A stretch of 64,000 nt of DNA from Rhodoferax lithotrophicus. GTDB taxonomy: Bacteria > Pseudomonadota > Gammaproteobacteria > Burkholderiales > Burkholderiaceae_C. The position numbers and the translations under genes were made by a program. Shown here in pieces: positions 16,077 to 24,335 of the stretch. Every line of letters starts with the position of its first letter. Position 1 is the first letter of the stretch. Below the pieces are notes generated by a model. That model did not search any database. It saw only the letters and a list, made by a program, of their open reading frames with translations, and was not told the DNA's origin. Where the stretch lies: assembly GCF_019973615.1 (NCBI RefSeq), contig NZ_AP024238.1, positions 4,733,989 to 4,797,988 of the forward strand. The letters run 5' to 3'.

Positions 16077-17207
16077 TTGTTGTTCTGTGCCAAGCCCCAT
16101 CACCAGCACATGCCCAGCCACCCAAGCCTGCCCCAGCGCCAGACCGGCATCGCCGCATGACAGCTTTTGGGCTGGCAGCGCATTCAGGCTCGCATGGGAC
16201 AGTTGCGCCACGATGCGCTGCGTCAGGATTCGGTTAAAGAAACACCCACCCCCCAAAGCCACATCCCGCAGTTGATGAATCTGCGCCTGGGCGATGGTGT
16301 GGGCGCACAGGGCATCGGCCAGGGTCAGGTGGAAGCGGGCGGCGGCTTCATCGACTGCGGCCGGGTTGGTGATATCCACATCAATCAATGTGGAGAGCAA
16401 CAGGGGGCGCAAGTCGATTTGGCCGCTGGGTGTTACAGCCCAGTCGCTGGCACGGACTTGCAGTGTGTGGGCTTGCAGGTATCGTGCTGCAGCCTGTTCC
16501 AGGGCAATGGCGGCCTGGGCTTCAAATTCCTGACGCACCGACAGGCCCAGCAGGCCCGCCGCCGCATCAAACCAGCGCCCGGCGGCGGTCGTCTGTGGGC
16601 AGTTCAGGCCGCGTTGCAACATGGTCTGGAGGGTACGCGCTGCCTGAGCACCAACCACCGGACTCAGGCGGTGCTCAATCTGTGCCGTCAGTCCACAAGC
16701 CTGCAACGCGGCGGCGGCCATGCGCCAGGGTTCACGGGCGGCCACGTCGCCTCCGGGCAGGGCCAGCGGCAACAAGTGGCCGACGCGCTCAAAGTGTGCG
16801 CCGTCCACCCGCAACACTTCGCCACCCCAGGCTGTGCCGTCCGTCCCCAGGCCGACCCCATCCAGCGCCAGGCCCAGCACCGGTTGAGTCCATCCGCGCT
16901 CAGCCAGGATGGCGGCGATATGAGCGTGGTGGTGTTGCACGGCCACGGCGGGCACATGGTGTTCCTGCACCAGGCGCAGCGCCAGGTGGGTGCTGAAAAA
17001 GTCGGGGTGCAGGTCGTGGGCCACGGCATCGATGCGGTCACCAGCCTGCGCCAGCAGCGACTGCACCGATTGCTCCAGCGTCACGCAGGCGGCGGGGTCG
17101 GACAGGTCACCATGCACGGCTGACCACAGTGGCGTGTCTGGCGCTTGGGTGTCCAACAGACAGGCGGCGTTTTTCAGGAACGCGCCGCAGGCCAGGATGC
17201 GGGCCAT
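16029..17207 (-). CDS. hypF: Carbamoyltransferase HypF, short form
   Basis: A 392-residue protein equal to the C-terminal Kae1-like (ASKHA) half of HypF, which carbamoylates the HypE C-terminal Cys. The metal-binding motif is VQHHHAHIAAI and the ATP motifs are DGVGLGTDGTAWGGE and ALGGGCFFN. The acylphosphatase, zinc-finger and YrdC-like domains of full-length HypF (about 750 residues) are absent. Cupriavidus HypF1 is similarly truncated. It must either obtain carbamoyl-AMP from another protein or depend on a full-length HypF elsewhere. The last 17 or so residues are encoded by a repeat copy. It starts 3 bases after hypB. Confidence 0.9.
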   Translation of the reverse strand: MARILACGAFLKNAACLLDTQAPDTPLWSAVHGDLSDPAACVTLEQSVQSLLAQAGDRIDAVAHDLHPDFFSTHLALRLVQEHHVPAVAVQHHHAHIAAILAERGWTQPVLGLALDGVGLGTDGTAWGGEVLRVDGAHFERVGHLLPLALPGGDVAAREPWRMAAAALQACGLTAQIEHRLSPVVGAQAARTLQTMLQRGLNCPQTTAAGRWFDAAAGLLGLSVRQEFEAQAAIALEQAAARYLQAHTLQVRASDWAVTPSGQIDLRPLLLSTLIDVDITNPAAVDEAAARFHLTLADALCAHTIAQAQIHQLRDVALGGGCFFNRILTQRIVAQLSHASLNALPAQKLSCGDAGLALGQAWVAGHVLVMGLGTEQQENMAVEHVKYAQTAI

Positions 17208-17210
17208 GGT

Positions 17211-18248
17211 TTAGGCGGACGCTGCCCGCAGTTGTGCCAGCTCGGCTTCCAGTTGGGCAATGCGGGCTTGGCGGGCATCGGGCTGCTGAGCGTGGGCTGC
17301 GTGGGCCGGGTAGGCCAGCAGCCAGTCCAGCCAGGCGGGCATGCCTTCGCCGGTGCTGGCCGATAGCTCCAGAATGGTGATGCCGGGGTTGACGCGGCGG
17401 GCGTAGTCTTTGCAGCGGGCCAGGTCAAAGTTCAGGTGCGGCAGCAGGTCGATCTTGTTGAGGATCATCAGTTGCGCGGCGGCAAACATGTCGGGGTATT
17501 TGAGCGGTTTGTCTTCGCCCTCGGTCACCGAGAGGATGGCCACCTTGGCCTGTTCACCCAAGTCCCACAGCGCGGGGCACACCAGGTTGCCGACGTTTTC
17601 AATGAACAGCAGGGACTGGGCGTTGTGTCCATGGTCATGTGCGTGGTCGTGCGGATGGTGGTGATCGTGATGATGTCCGTCCGCATGAGCGTGCTCATGG
17701 TGGTGTTCATGCTCATGCTCATGCTCATGCTCATGCTCATGCTCATGCTCATGCTCATGTTCATGTTCGTGCGCATGGGTGTGTGTGCCCAGCTGGGCAA
17801 AGGCTTGCGCCACCATGGGCGCGTCCAGGTGGCAGCCTTTGCCGGTGTTGACTTGCACGGCGGGTGCGCCGGTGGCGCGGATGCGGTCGGCATCAAAGCT
17901 GGTTTGCTGGTCGCCTTCGATCACCGCCACGTCCCATTCGGGCGCACGCTGTTTCAGCGCTTCGATGGTGGCGCACAGCAAGGTGGTTTTGCCCGAGCCG
18001 GGGCTGGAGACCAGGTTGAGCGCCCGCACGCCGTGGGCGGCAAAGTGGGCGCGGTTTTGCTTGGCAATGGCGTTGTTGGCCCCCAACACATCTTCTTCCA
18101 GCTTGATGGTGCGGGCTTGGCTCAGGCCGGGCACCGAGACGCGGGCCGAACCGGCTCCAAAATGCAGGTCACCGGTGCTGGGGTGAACCGCTACCGAGGG
18201 GTCTGACGGGGTGGCCCCGCCGCTGCTGCAACCGCAAACAACACACAT
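17211..18248 (-). CDS. hypB: Hydrogenase nickel-insertion GTPase HypB with internal His-rich insertion
   Basis: A 345-residue SIMIBI GTPase that, with HypA, delivers nickel to the large subunit. The high-affinity nickel motif MCVVCGC is at the N-terminus, Walker A is SSPGSGKTT (81-89), and the G-domain metal ligands are Cys139-His140 and Cys224. Between these two halves of the metal site sits a 54-residue His-rich stretch (155-208, mainly His-Glu dipeptides then HHHDHHHPH-type sequence). In known HypB proteins such a stretch lies near the N-terminus, so this location is unusual. The start at 18248 follows AAAGGAAGA and begins the CxxCGC motif. Confidence 0.93.
   Translation of the reverse strand: MCVVCGCSSGGATPSDPSVAVHPSTGDLHFGAGSARVSVPGLSQARTIKLEEDVLGANNAIAKQNRAHFAAHGVRALNLVSSPGSGKTTLLCATIEALKQRAPEWDVAVIEGDQQTSFDADRIRATGAPAVQVNTGKGCHLDAPMVAQAFAQLGTHTHAHEHEHEHEHEHEHEHEHEHEHEHHHEHAHADGHHHDHHHPHDHAHDHGHNAQSLLFIENVGNLVCPALWDLGEQAKVAILSVTEGEDKPLKYPDMFAAAQLMILNKIDLLPHLNFDLARCKDYARRVNPGITILELSASTGEGMPAWLDWLLAYPAHAAHAQQPDARQARIAQLEAELAQLRAASA
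17711..17758 (+). repeat. Hexanucleotide tandem repeat in hypB
   Basis: Eight perfect copies of GCTCAT (plus strand), with diverged copies on both sides. On the coding strand they give alternating His-Glu. Slippage would change the protein by whole dipeptides without a frameshift. Confidence 0.95.
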
Positions 18249-18282
18249 ATATCTTCCTTTGTGAATGATTTGATGGGTCTGT

Positions 18283-18624
18283 TCAGACCACCTGCAATTC
18301 CATGACCCGCAATTCTGTCCCACTGGTGGGCTGTAATTGATAGCCGCCGCAAACCGGGCAGGCATCCAGCCGCGACTGGATGGCCACACTTTGACTGCAC
18401 TGCATGCACCAGGCGGCAGCGGCGGGCTCGTCGATGTCGATGCTGGCGTGCTCCAGGCACGTGCCGGGGGCGATGGCTTGCAGCGCAAAGCGCAGCGCGG
18501 AAATGTCCACGCCGCTGAGCGCACCGGCTTCCAGCCGCAGGTGGGCCACCCGCTCAAACGGGTCGTGTTCTTGGGTTTGCTCCAGCACGCGCAAAATGCC
18601 GCCGGCCAGACTCAATTCATGCAT
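18283..18624 (-). CDS. hypA: Hydrogenase nickel chaperone HypA
   Basis: A 113-residue protein starting MHELSL. The N-terminal Met-His-Glu is the nickel-binding motif, and a zinc ribbon of two CxxC pairs (WCMQCSQ and DACPVCGG) is in the second half. It partners HypB in nickel insertion. The start overlaps the hoxV stop by 8 bases. The length is typical. Confidence 0.95.
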   Translation of the reverse strand: MHELSLAGGILRVLEQTQEHDPFERVAHLRLEAGALSGVDISALRFALQAIAPGTCLEHASIDIDEPAAAAWCMQCSQSVAIQSRLDACPVCGGYQLQPTSGTELRVMELQVV

Positions 18625-19789
18625 GGGTTTCCTCCGATGGGGCTGGAGCGCTGACCTGGCAGGCCACGCAGGCATCAAAAGCTGCGGCAAGCGCCCAGGC
18701 CGATTGTGTGTCATGGGCTGGCAAGCTGCTCAAGGTCTGGGCCAAGGCCCCGTCAGGGTGAAAATTCCATTCGGTCGGGGCCAGCACCCGGTAATCTTGC
18801 ACCCGCCCCAGTTCGTCCAGTTGCACCCAGTGCAGCAGCAGGCCACGCGCCATTTCACACCAGGCAATGGCTTGCCCCTCACCAAGGTACTGTGCGCCGC
18901 TGGCCAACAGCGGGGGCAGGTGTTCGACCGGGCCAGGCGGCTGGATGGCCGCTATTTCCAGCAACTCGATCCAGCGTGCTGACAGCCGTGTCCAGGCGGT
19001 TGGTATGGCGGTGCCCGACTTGTGGCGATACCGCAGGCGTGTCCACGGGCCGGTTTCGGCGCACTGGCCCAACCAGGTGGGGTACTGCACAAAATGGGCG
19101 CTGCCAAGCATCGCTTGGGCCATGTCGTTCATGGCGGTGAACTGCTGAGCCGGGTTGGCATCCAGCACATCCAGAGGGCGTGTGGCGGGCACCAGCTCGC
19201 GGGCCATGGCATACCAGGTGTGTAATGTTTTTGCGGGGAATAAGTTCGCGGCATGAACCCGACACCACAGGCCAAGTGCCTCCGGCTCGTGGTGGTGAGT
19301 AAACCAACGGTCAAGTGGTTCACCCAGCAGGTGGTCTTCAAGCCAATGCCGCAATTGTCCGAGTGCATCCCATGCCTGTTTTTCCTGGGTTTCCCGGGCT
19401 ACCACACGCAGGGAGATCGGGCAGCTGCGCAACCAGTCCAGAGGTTCTGGTTCGGCTTCTCGCCCGGTTTGACGCTGGGGCCAGTCCATGGCAATGCTGC
19501 GCAAATGGTCGCGTGCGGTTTCCAGCCACAAAAATACGGGGGGCTCTATGGGCAGAGGTGTTTCCTGACGTGGGTGGGCCGCATTCAGCGCCAAACGCGC
19601 GGTACGACGGTGCGCATGGGCACACAGCGTGAACACCTGCCCCAGCGTGCGCTCTACCAACGCGCCCTGCTGCCCTCTCAGCAAGCGACCCAGGATGCCA
19701 TGGCCCAGCACCGGCCGATGCCCGTGAATACTGGGGGTCATGCCTGGACACAAGGTGTAGCTGCCTGCAAGGTTCATGGTGAAAGTCAT
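18617..19789 (-). CDS. hoxV: Hydrogenase assembly protein HoxV (HupK-like)
   Basis: A 390-residue protein distantly related to hydrogenase large subunits. The C-terminal FDACVACQV resembles the distal Cys pair and TEWNFHPDG the large-subunit signature, but the N-terminal active-site Cys pair is absent. HoxV/HupK is regarded as a scaffold for cofactor assembly in aerobic hydrogenase producers. It overlaps hoxT by 4 bases and hypA by 8 bases. Confidence 0.88.
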   Translation of the reverse strand: MTFTMNLAGSYTLCPGMTPSIHGHRPVLGHGILGRLLRGQQGALVERTLGQVFTLCAHAHRRTARLALNAAHPRQETPLPIEPPVFLWLETARDHLRSIAMDWPQRQTGREAEPEPLDWLRSCPISLRVVARETQEKQAWDALGQLRHWLEDHLLGEPLDRWFTHHHEPEALGLWCRVHAANLFPAKTLHTWYAMARELVPATRPLDVLDANPAQQFTAMNDMAQAMLGSAHFVQYPTWLGQCAETGPWTRLRYRHKSGTAIPTAWTRLSARWIELLEIAAIQPPGPVEHLPPLLASGAQYLGEGQAIAWCEMARGLLLHWVQLDELGRVQDYRVLAPTEWNFHPDGALAQTLSSLPAHDTQSAWALAAAFDACVACQVSAPAPSEETHA

Positions 19790-20277
19790 GAAGATGCAGC
19801 CGAAGCCGCCACACCACGCCCGAACAAAAATCCGCGCCGGTTGGGCAAGGTGGGTGAGGTGTTGGCCGTGGCAGGGGCCGATGCCCGCAATAACTTGAGC
19901 ACCTCCGTGGCGGTGGCCACGGCGGCGGCCTGGTCGGTAAATTCAAACATGGGGGAGAACAGCGAACAGGCCTCAAAAGCGCCCAGCCCGTCTTCATGCG
20001 CACCAATGAACTCAAAGTGCTCCGTACCCACCTGGTGCCTGGCTTTTTCTCCCACCGCCAGCATGGATGTCGCGCTCAAGGGCAAGCGCACCAGGTTCAT
20101 GAACCAGGGGGTGATCAGCACACCCTGCAGCACCGTGCTGTCGGCCTGTGGTGCAAAGCCGACCGCCTGCACGCGCAAGGCCAGGTTTTGCACCGGCACG
20201 TTGCGCATGTGGGTGGTGGCAATACGTGCAAACACCTGCTCCAGTGTCAGGATGCGGCTGTGTGCCAGGACACTCAT
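19786..20277 (-). CDS. hoxT: Hydrogenase assembly chaperone HoxT (HupJ/HybE-like)
   Basis: A 163-residue protein of the HupJ/HybE family, identified by position between hoxR and hoxV and by the motif LQGVLITPWFMNLVRLPL, which is conserved in this family. The C-terminus carries an extra Ala/Pro-rich tail with a short basic stretch (NRRGFLFGRG). It is thought to assist folding or Tat export of the hydrogenase subunits. It overlaps both neighbours by 4 bases. Confidence 0.85.
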   Translation of the reverse strand: MSVLAHSRILTLEQVFARIATTHMRNVPVQNLALRVQAVGFAPQADSTVLQGVLITPWFMNLVRLPLSATSMLAVGEKARHQVGTEHFEFIGAHEDGLGAFEACSLFSPMFEFTDQAAAVATATEVLKLLRASAPATANTSPTLPNRRGFLFGRGVAASAASS

Positions 20278-20501
20278 GCCAGCACCAGAAACTGCTCGGC
20301 TGCGCCGTCACATTGTGGGCAGCGCCAGTGCGCAGGTAAATCGGCAAAAGACGTGCCGGGTGCTATCTGCCACTGCGGGTCGCCCTCGGCCGGGTCGTAG
20401 ACCCACCAGCAGATCTTGCATTCCAGCTTGGCGTGTGCAGGCAAGCGGGAGCGGTCGCCCAGGTAGCTGCCTTCAAATTGTTGTCCATCCACGCCACTCA
20501 T
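20274..20501 (-). CDS. hoxR: Rubredoxin-like protein HoxR
   Basis: A 75-residue rubredoxin. The iron ligands are in CKICWWVYDPAEGD and CPQCDG, the latter pair preceded by HWR. HoxR-type rubredoxins support maturation of the O2-tolerant small-subunit clusters under oxic conditions. It lies 21 bases after hoxQ and overlaps hoxT by 4 bases. Confidence 0.94.
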   Translation of the reverse strand: MSGVDGQQFEGSYLGDRSRLPAHAKLECKICWWVYDPAEGDPQWQIAPGTSFADLPAHWRCPQCDGAAEQFLVLA

Positions 20502-20522
20502 ATACCGTCCTTCATGTGGGGC

Positions 20523-21407
20523 CTACGCCTGATTCACCCATTGCAAGACTTCATGCAGCCGGTCCACAGAATCCACCAGGTCCTCGGGGGCGGCGCAGGC
20601 CACTTCAGGCATATCGGTCACCTCCGCTGAATTCAGGATCACGGTGTCTTGTGAGTTGTAGTAAACCACCCGCCAGGTAGAGGGAACGCAGCAATTGGTG
20701 ATGCGGCAGTTGCCGTAGCCACGCGAAAGAATAAGCACCCGGCCCGTGCCCAGTTGATGGTCAAGATAAGCAATATCCATGGGGGTCAGAGGAAGCAGGC
20801 TCAGATTAACCACGTGCGCCATCTGCCCTGGCTGCCATGTATGGCTCTTGTCCTCCAGCTCCACCAGTACGCTGGGGGCGTTCATCACTTGGGGTGGTAC
20901 GGAAAGCTCTGCCGGCCGCGCTTGGTGGCTATCCATGTTGGCGGTTTTCCGCAAAACCTCGGGCACAGCACCCACCTCGATCCAGTCGATCACCTGGCCG
21001 TTGGGCTGCAGTTCAATCACACGCCACACACCGGCAAAAACAGACTCCTGGATTTGCAGCACAGGGGTGCCGTCTTCGGCCAGAACCTGGGCGCTCACAT
21101 CACCCTCGCCCAGCACCTGGTTGATCAGTGCAATGTCTGCCACCGACAGGCCGGACAACATGACGCGGCCAACCTCGTGTTGGGGCGCGCCGCCTTCAGC
21201 CACCAGACGCAGGGCCCCCAGTACCTCATGCAGAAGCTGAACCGCCCCCGCATGCCGGGCAATTTCTTCCGGTTCTGGCAGCACGGGTGTGTGGTAAGTC
21301 TCCATGTCATGAGGCATGGAAAGGTAGTCCAGCGATTCATCTTCAGAATGGGTGCCCGGGCCAAGATCGGCCACCACAGGAATCGGGAAAGGTTTGATGT
21401 CGTACAT
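20523..21407 (-). CDS. hoxQ: Hydrogenase accessory protein HoxQ (HupH/HyaF-like)
   Basis: A 294-residue protein of the HupH/HyaF family with the conserved CRITNCCVPSTWRVVYYNSQ-type region near residue 230. HoxQ and HoxO form a chaperone complex that protects the small subunit before Tat export. The start at 21407 (MYDIKPFPIP) was chosen because homology begins there. The first 40 residues contain an acidic linker (GTHSEDESLDYLSMP). Confidence 0.88.
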   Translation of the reverse strand: MYDIKPFPIPVVADLGPGTHSEDESLDYLSMPHDMETYHTPVLPEPEEIARHAGAVQLLHEVLGALRLVAEGGAPQHEVGRVMLSGLSVADIALINQVLGEGDVSAQVLAEDGTPVLQIQESVFAGVWRVIELQPNGQVIDWIEVGAVPEVLRKTANMDSHQARPAELSVPPQVMNAPSVLVELEDKSHTWQPGQMAHVVNLSLLPLTPMDIAYLDHQLGTGRVLILSRGYGNCRITNCCVPSTWRVVYYNSQDTVILNSAEVTDMPEVACAAPEDLVDSVDRLHEVLQWVNQA

Positions 21408-21447
21408 GAATATCTCGCAGTCTGGCAATGTGGAGGGACAAGGGCAG

Positions 21448-21912
21448 TCAGTGGCAGCTTGCGCCCTGCGCCTGAATGCCGACCACCGGAATACCAATGG
21501 TGGGCGCACGGCTGGTGGGTGCGGCCAATGCCTGGGCCAGCAGGGTCAGATAGTCGCTCCAGTCATGCATGCCTGAAAGTGTGGTCACGTAATGGCCGCT
21601 CCTGAAAAACATCAGGGTCGGCCAGCGCTGGGAACCATATTTTTTTGCCAGCGCTTCCGCCGTTTCTGGCACGGCCACGGCCATGCCGAAAGGCCGCCCA
21701 ACCGACGCGCTGACTTTTTGCAGCTCGGGCAGCACCACCGCTACGTCCACCGCTTCCGGGAAGCGCACCGGGTCACCGGCAAAGAGCAACACATGGTCGC
21801 CTTGCTGCGAAGTCAGCCAGGCATCAATGTTGTCAAAGTCGATCCAGGGGGCCTGGTGTTTGCTGACCAGTTGTGCCAGCAGTGGCGGGGCTTCAATGTT
21901 GGTATCCGTCAT
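21448..21912 (-). CDS. hoxO: Hydrogenase small-subunit chaperone HoxO (HupG/HyaE-like)
   Basis: A 154-residue thioredoxin-fold protein without the CxxC active site, typical of HyaE/HoxO. Motifs include the VLLFAGDPVRFPE strand and RWPTLMFFRSGHYV. With HoxQ it binds the Tat-targeted small subunit. Its ATG overlaps the hoxL stop by 4 bases. Confidence 0.88.
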   Translation of the reverse strand: MTDTNIEAPPLLAQLVSKHQAPWIDFDNIDAWLTSQQGDHVLLFAGDPVRFPEAVDVAVVLPELQKVSASVGRPFGMAVAVPETAEALAKKYGSQRWPTLMFFRSGHYVTTLSGMHDWSDYLTLLAQALAAPTSRAPTIGIPVVGIQAQGASCH

Positions 21913-22250
21913 GTGGGTCTCCAGGTGTGGGGGATAGGCTGGCTTTGGGTCATCTGCTGTAGGGCCTGAACATCCATAGCGGATGGCAGCACAAAGCCAG
22001 GATCGTCGTGAAAAACTGAGGGGGCACTCTGACCAATAGCCGACGCCAGCAAATCCAGGGTGGTATTCACCTCGGCCGCGCGTTCATGTGTGATCAACTC
22101 CCGGGCATCGTCCAGAAATACCAGTAGCCATTGGCCGGGCTGGCAGTCGTCAACCAGGCTGGTTCTGACACGCCGGGTTTCACCGCGCCCGATCACCTGG
22201 GCAAAACCGGGCTCCACCGTGACGACCCGCATGGGAATACCGATACACAT
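21909..22250 (-). CDS. hoxL: HypC-family chaperone HoxL
   Basis: A 113-residue HypC paralogue starting MCIGIPMRVV, with the essential Cys2. It is longer than HypC through a C-terminal tail. HoxL is dedicated to delivering the iron centre to HoxG under aerobic conditions. The ATG at 22250 follows the hoxM stop with one base between. Confidence 0.9.
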   Translation of the reverse strand: MCIGIPMRVVTVEPGFAQVIGRGETRRVRTSLVDDCQPGQWLLVFLDDARELITHERAAEVNTTLDLLASAIGQSAPSVFHDDPGFVLPSAMDVQALQQMTQSQPIPHTWRPT

Positions 22251-22251
22251 G

Positions 22252-22905
22252 TCAGAGCCCCTTGGGGATAAAGCGGTCATCACCCCTGCGGCAGGCATGC
22301 TCGGCGCTGGGACGTTCACGCTCGTAGCGCTCCAGCGTCAGCATGGCACCCGTCAGGGTGGCCTCTTCTGGCAAGGGTTTTGCACGGCGTTTGGGTTGTG
22401 CCCCCCAAGCGGTGAGCACCTCGATGCTGTGAGCCAAAGCCGGGCTCATGGCCTGCCTGACGATGGGGCGCAGGCTACCGCCATAGTCTTCCAACTCTTC
22501 AGGCTGGCAACCAATCAGCAGCACCTGCTGCGGGTAATGGCCGGTGAGCTGTGCCAGGCACAGCACTTCCTGAAAACCGGTCTGGTGCAGGCTCATCTTT
22601 TTGGCCCCCATGAATTTGGGAACTTCGTCGTTCTCAATCAGTTTCAAGGTTCCGGGTTGCAGACCGTAGTCAATCGCGTCAAAAATCAACAGCCGGGTGG
22701 CAGACTGGACGTTCTGGATCAGGTACAGGCCTTGTGTGCCGCCATCGATCAATTCCACATGGGGTGCAAACGTCCATTCACGCTGCAGGGCCTCAATACA
22801 ACGCACACCGAAGCCCTCATCGGCCCACAAAACATTGCCGATGCCCAGCACCACAATGTGGTCTTCAGGCAGGGGGTGACCTGCAGAATCAGGGCTGTTG
22901 TTCAT
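22252..22905 (-). CDS. hoxM: Hydrogenase maturation protease HoxM
   Basis: A 217-residue HyaD/HupD-type endopeptidase that removes the C-terminal extension of HoxG after nickel insertion. It starts near IVVLGIGNVLWADEGFG, containing the first acidic nickel ligand, followed by DAIDYG (second Asp) and a conserved His (LHQTGFQEVL). The start at 22905 (MNNSPDS) gives the family's N-terminus. It lies 11 bases after hoxZ. Confidence 0.93.
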   Translation of the reverse strand: MNNSPDSAGHPLPEDHIVVLGIGNVLWADEGFGVRCIEALQREWTFAPHVELIDGGTQGLYLIQNVQSATRLLIFDAIDYGLQPGTLKLIENDEVPKFMGAKKMSLHQTGFQEVLCLAQLTGHYPQQVLLIGCQPEELEDYGGSLRPIVRQAMSPALAHSIEVLTAWGAQPKRRAKPLPEEATLTGAMLTLERYERERPSAEHACRRGDDRFIPKGL

Positions 22906-22916
22906 GGCCAATCGCT

Positions 22917-23660
22917 TCAATTCTTGAAGGTGCGGAAACCGGAGATCATGGTGCTGACAATACTTTGCCGCCCCATGATGTCTTCGCGAATCGCTGCATA
23001 GATGTGGAAAATGACAAACAGGACAATCGTCCACATGCCCAAATGATGCCAGGTGTGCACATCCTGCGACTGCCCCATCAAGGGGATCACCCAGCCAAAC
23101 AACTTGTCGGCCCACGAGCCCGCCTGGGAACCTTCTCCGTACATGGCAAACCCGGTCAACACCATGAACAAGGCGGTGAACAAAAAGACAAAAAACATGG
23201 CAAAACGGGCCAACGGGTTGTGCCCCACATAGGGGCCGGGGCTTGGCCCCATGAAGGCATACCACTTGAGCATGGCCAGCATTTCATGCCAATAGGTGCG
23301 TTGCAGGATAGGCACCGAGAACAGTTCGCGTGCGTGGTGGTTGCCAGCCAGCGCCCAGTAGGTGCGCCCCAGCAAACCAACTGCAAACAGATAGGCCGCG
23401 GCAAAGTGGGCAAAACGGATATAGCCCATCAAATAGTGTGCACTGGCTTCACCGGGCATGGTGGGCAGGGGTGAGCCAATCAGATAGCCGGTGATACACA
23501 GCACGGTGATGCACAACGCATTGACCCAGTGCCAGATGCGCACAGGTGCTTCATACACATACACCGACTTGACGGATTTGCTATGGGAAAACTCGGCCTC
23601 TTCGGAAGGCAGGGCGGCGTGGACATCATTGGCGACAGGTGAAGCGCTGTGGGTGTTCAT
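22917..23660 (-). CDS. hoxZ: Hydrogenase cytochrome b subunit HoxZ
   Basis: A 247-residue membrane diheme cytochrome b that anchors the hydrogenase and passes electrons to quinone. Four membrane segments are visible, with heme-ligand candidates in VRIWHWVNAL, RFAHFAAAYLF, YWHEMLAML and DVHTWHHLGMW. The start at 23660 follows AGGAGA; about 40 hydrophilic residues precede the first membrane segment. Confidence 0.94.
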   Translation of the reverse strand: MNTHSASPVANDVHAALPSEEAEFSHSKSVKSVYVYEAPVRIWHWVNALCITVLCITGYLIGSPLPTMPGEASAHYLMGYIRFAHFAAAYLFAVGLLGRTYWALAGNHHARELFSVPILQRTYWHEMLAMLKWYAFMGPSPGPYVGHNPLARFAMFFVFLFTALFMVLTGFAMYGEGSQAGSWADKLFGWVIPLMGQSQDVHTWHHLGMWTIVLFVIFHIYAAIREDIMGRQSIVSTMISGFRTFKN

Positions 23661-23697
23661 GGGATCTCCTGGTAATGGCGCAAGTGCCAAAGGTGAA

Positions 23698-24300
23698 TCA
23701 GAGTTGGCTGAACAGGTACAGCCCGGCACCACTGCAGAGCGTGCCCAAACCAGCCATCACCCAAGTGGATTTTTCAGCAAGTACCTTGCGTACACCCAGG
23801 CCAAAGGCCACACCACCAAAATGCAGGGTGGCGGTGCTGGCCAGAAAACCCACGGCATAGGTGGCAAGCCCGCCTGCAGGTGTCTCTGCACCATGGGCCA
23901 AACCATGCAGCGCGGCAGCCAGGGCCACCAGCCCCAGACCCAAAGGCACCGGCATCTTCTGGCGGCTCAGCACCAGCATGGCCCCAAACAGCACGACGCT
24001 GAGCGAGATCATTTGCTCCAGAAACGGCACGCTCAAGCCCGCAGCCCCCAGGGCCGCGCTGATGATCAACGACAGCATAAAGGTGGCAGGACCCCACCAG
24101 GCTTTATGGGCTGGCAGGGCAGTGACAGACCAAAGCCCGACAGCCACCATGGCCAGCAGGTGATCAGCCCCCAACGGATGCGCCAGACCGTCCGCCAGAC
24201 CAGAAGTGCCATGCCCGGTGTGGGCTTGGGCGAGTCCGGCAAACAGACTCAGGACGGCCAGACTGAGGCAACGCACGGTGTTTTGTGTTGACAGTTTCAT
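23698..24300 (-). CDS. hupE: HupE/UreJ-family nickel transporter
   Basis: A 200-residue membrane protein with an N-terminal signal sequence ending near GLAQAHTGHGTSG and six hydrophobic segments. The family motif HPLGADHLLAMVAVGLW near residue 40 carries the metal-binding His and Asp. HupE proteins import nickel for hydrogenase synthesis. The start at 24300 follows GGAGAA. It lies between hoxG and hoxZ, an unusual position compared with contiguous hoxKGZ. Confidence 0.9.
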   Translation of the reverse strand: MKLSTQNTVRCLSLAVLSLFAGLAQAHTGHGTSGLADGLAHPLGADHLLAMVAVGLWSVTALPAHKAWWGPATFMLSLIISAALGAAGLSVPFLEQMISLSVVLFGAMLVLSRQKMPVPLGLGLVALAAALHGLAHGAETPAGGLATYAVGFLASTATLHFGGVAFGLGVRKVLAEKSTWVMAGLGTLCSGAGLYLFSQL

Positions 24301-24335
24301 GAGGTTCTCCAATCTCGAAATAAACAATGTGCAGT

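Noticed and set aside
17711..17758. Tandem GCTCAT repeats considered as a CRISPR or minisatellite array.
   Set aside because: The units are six bases without spacers and lie in frame inside hypB, encoding His-Glu.
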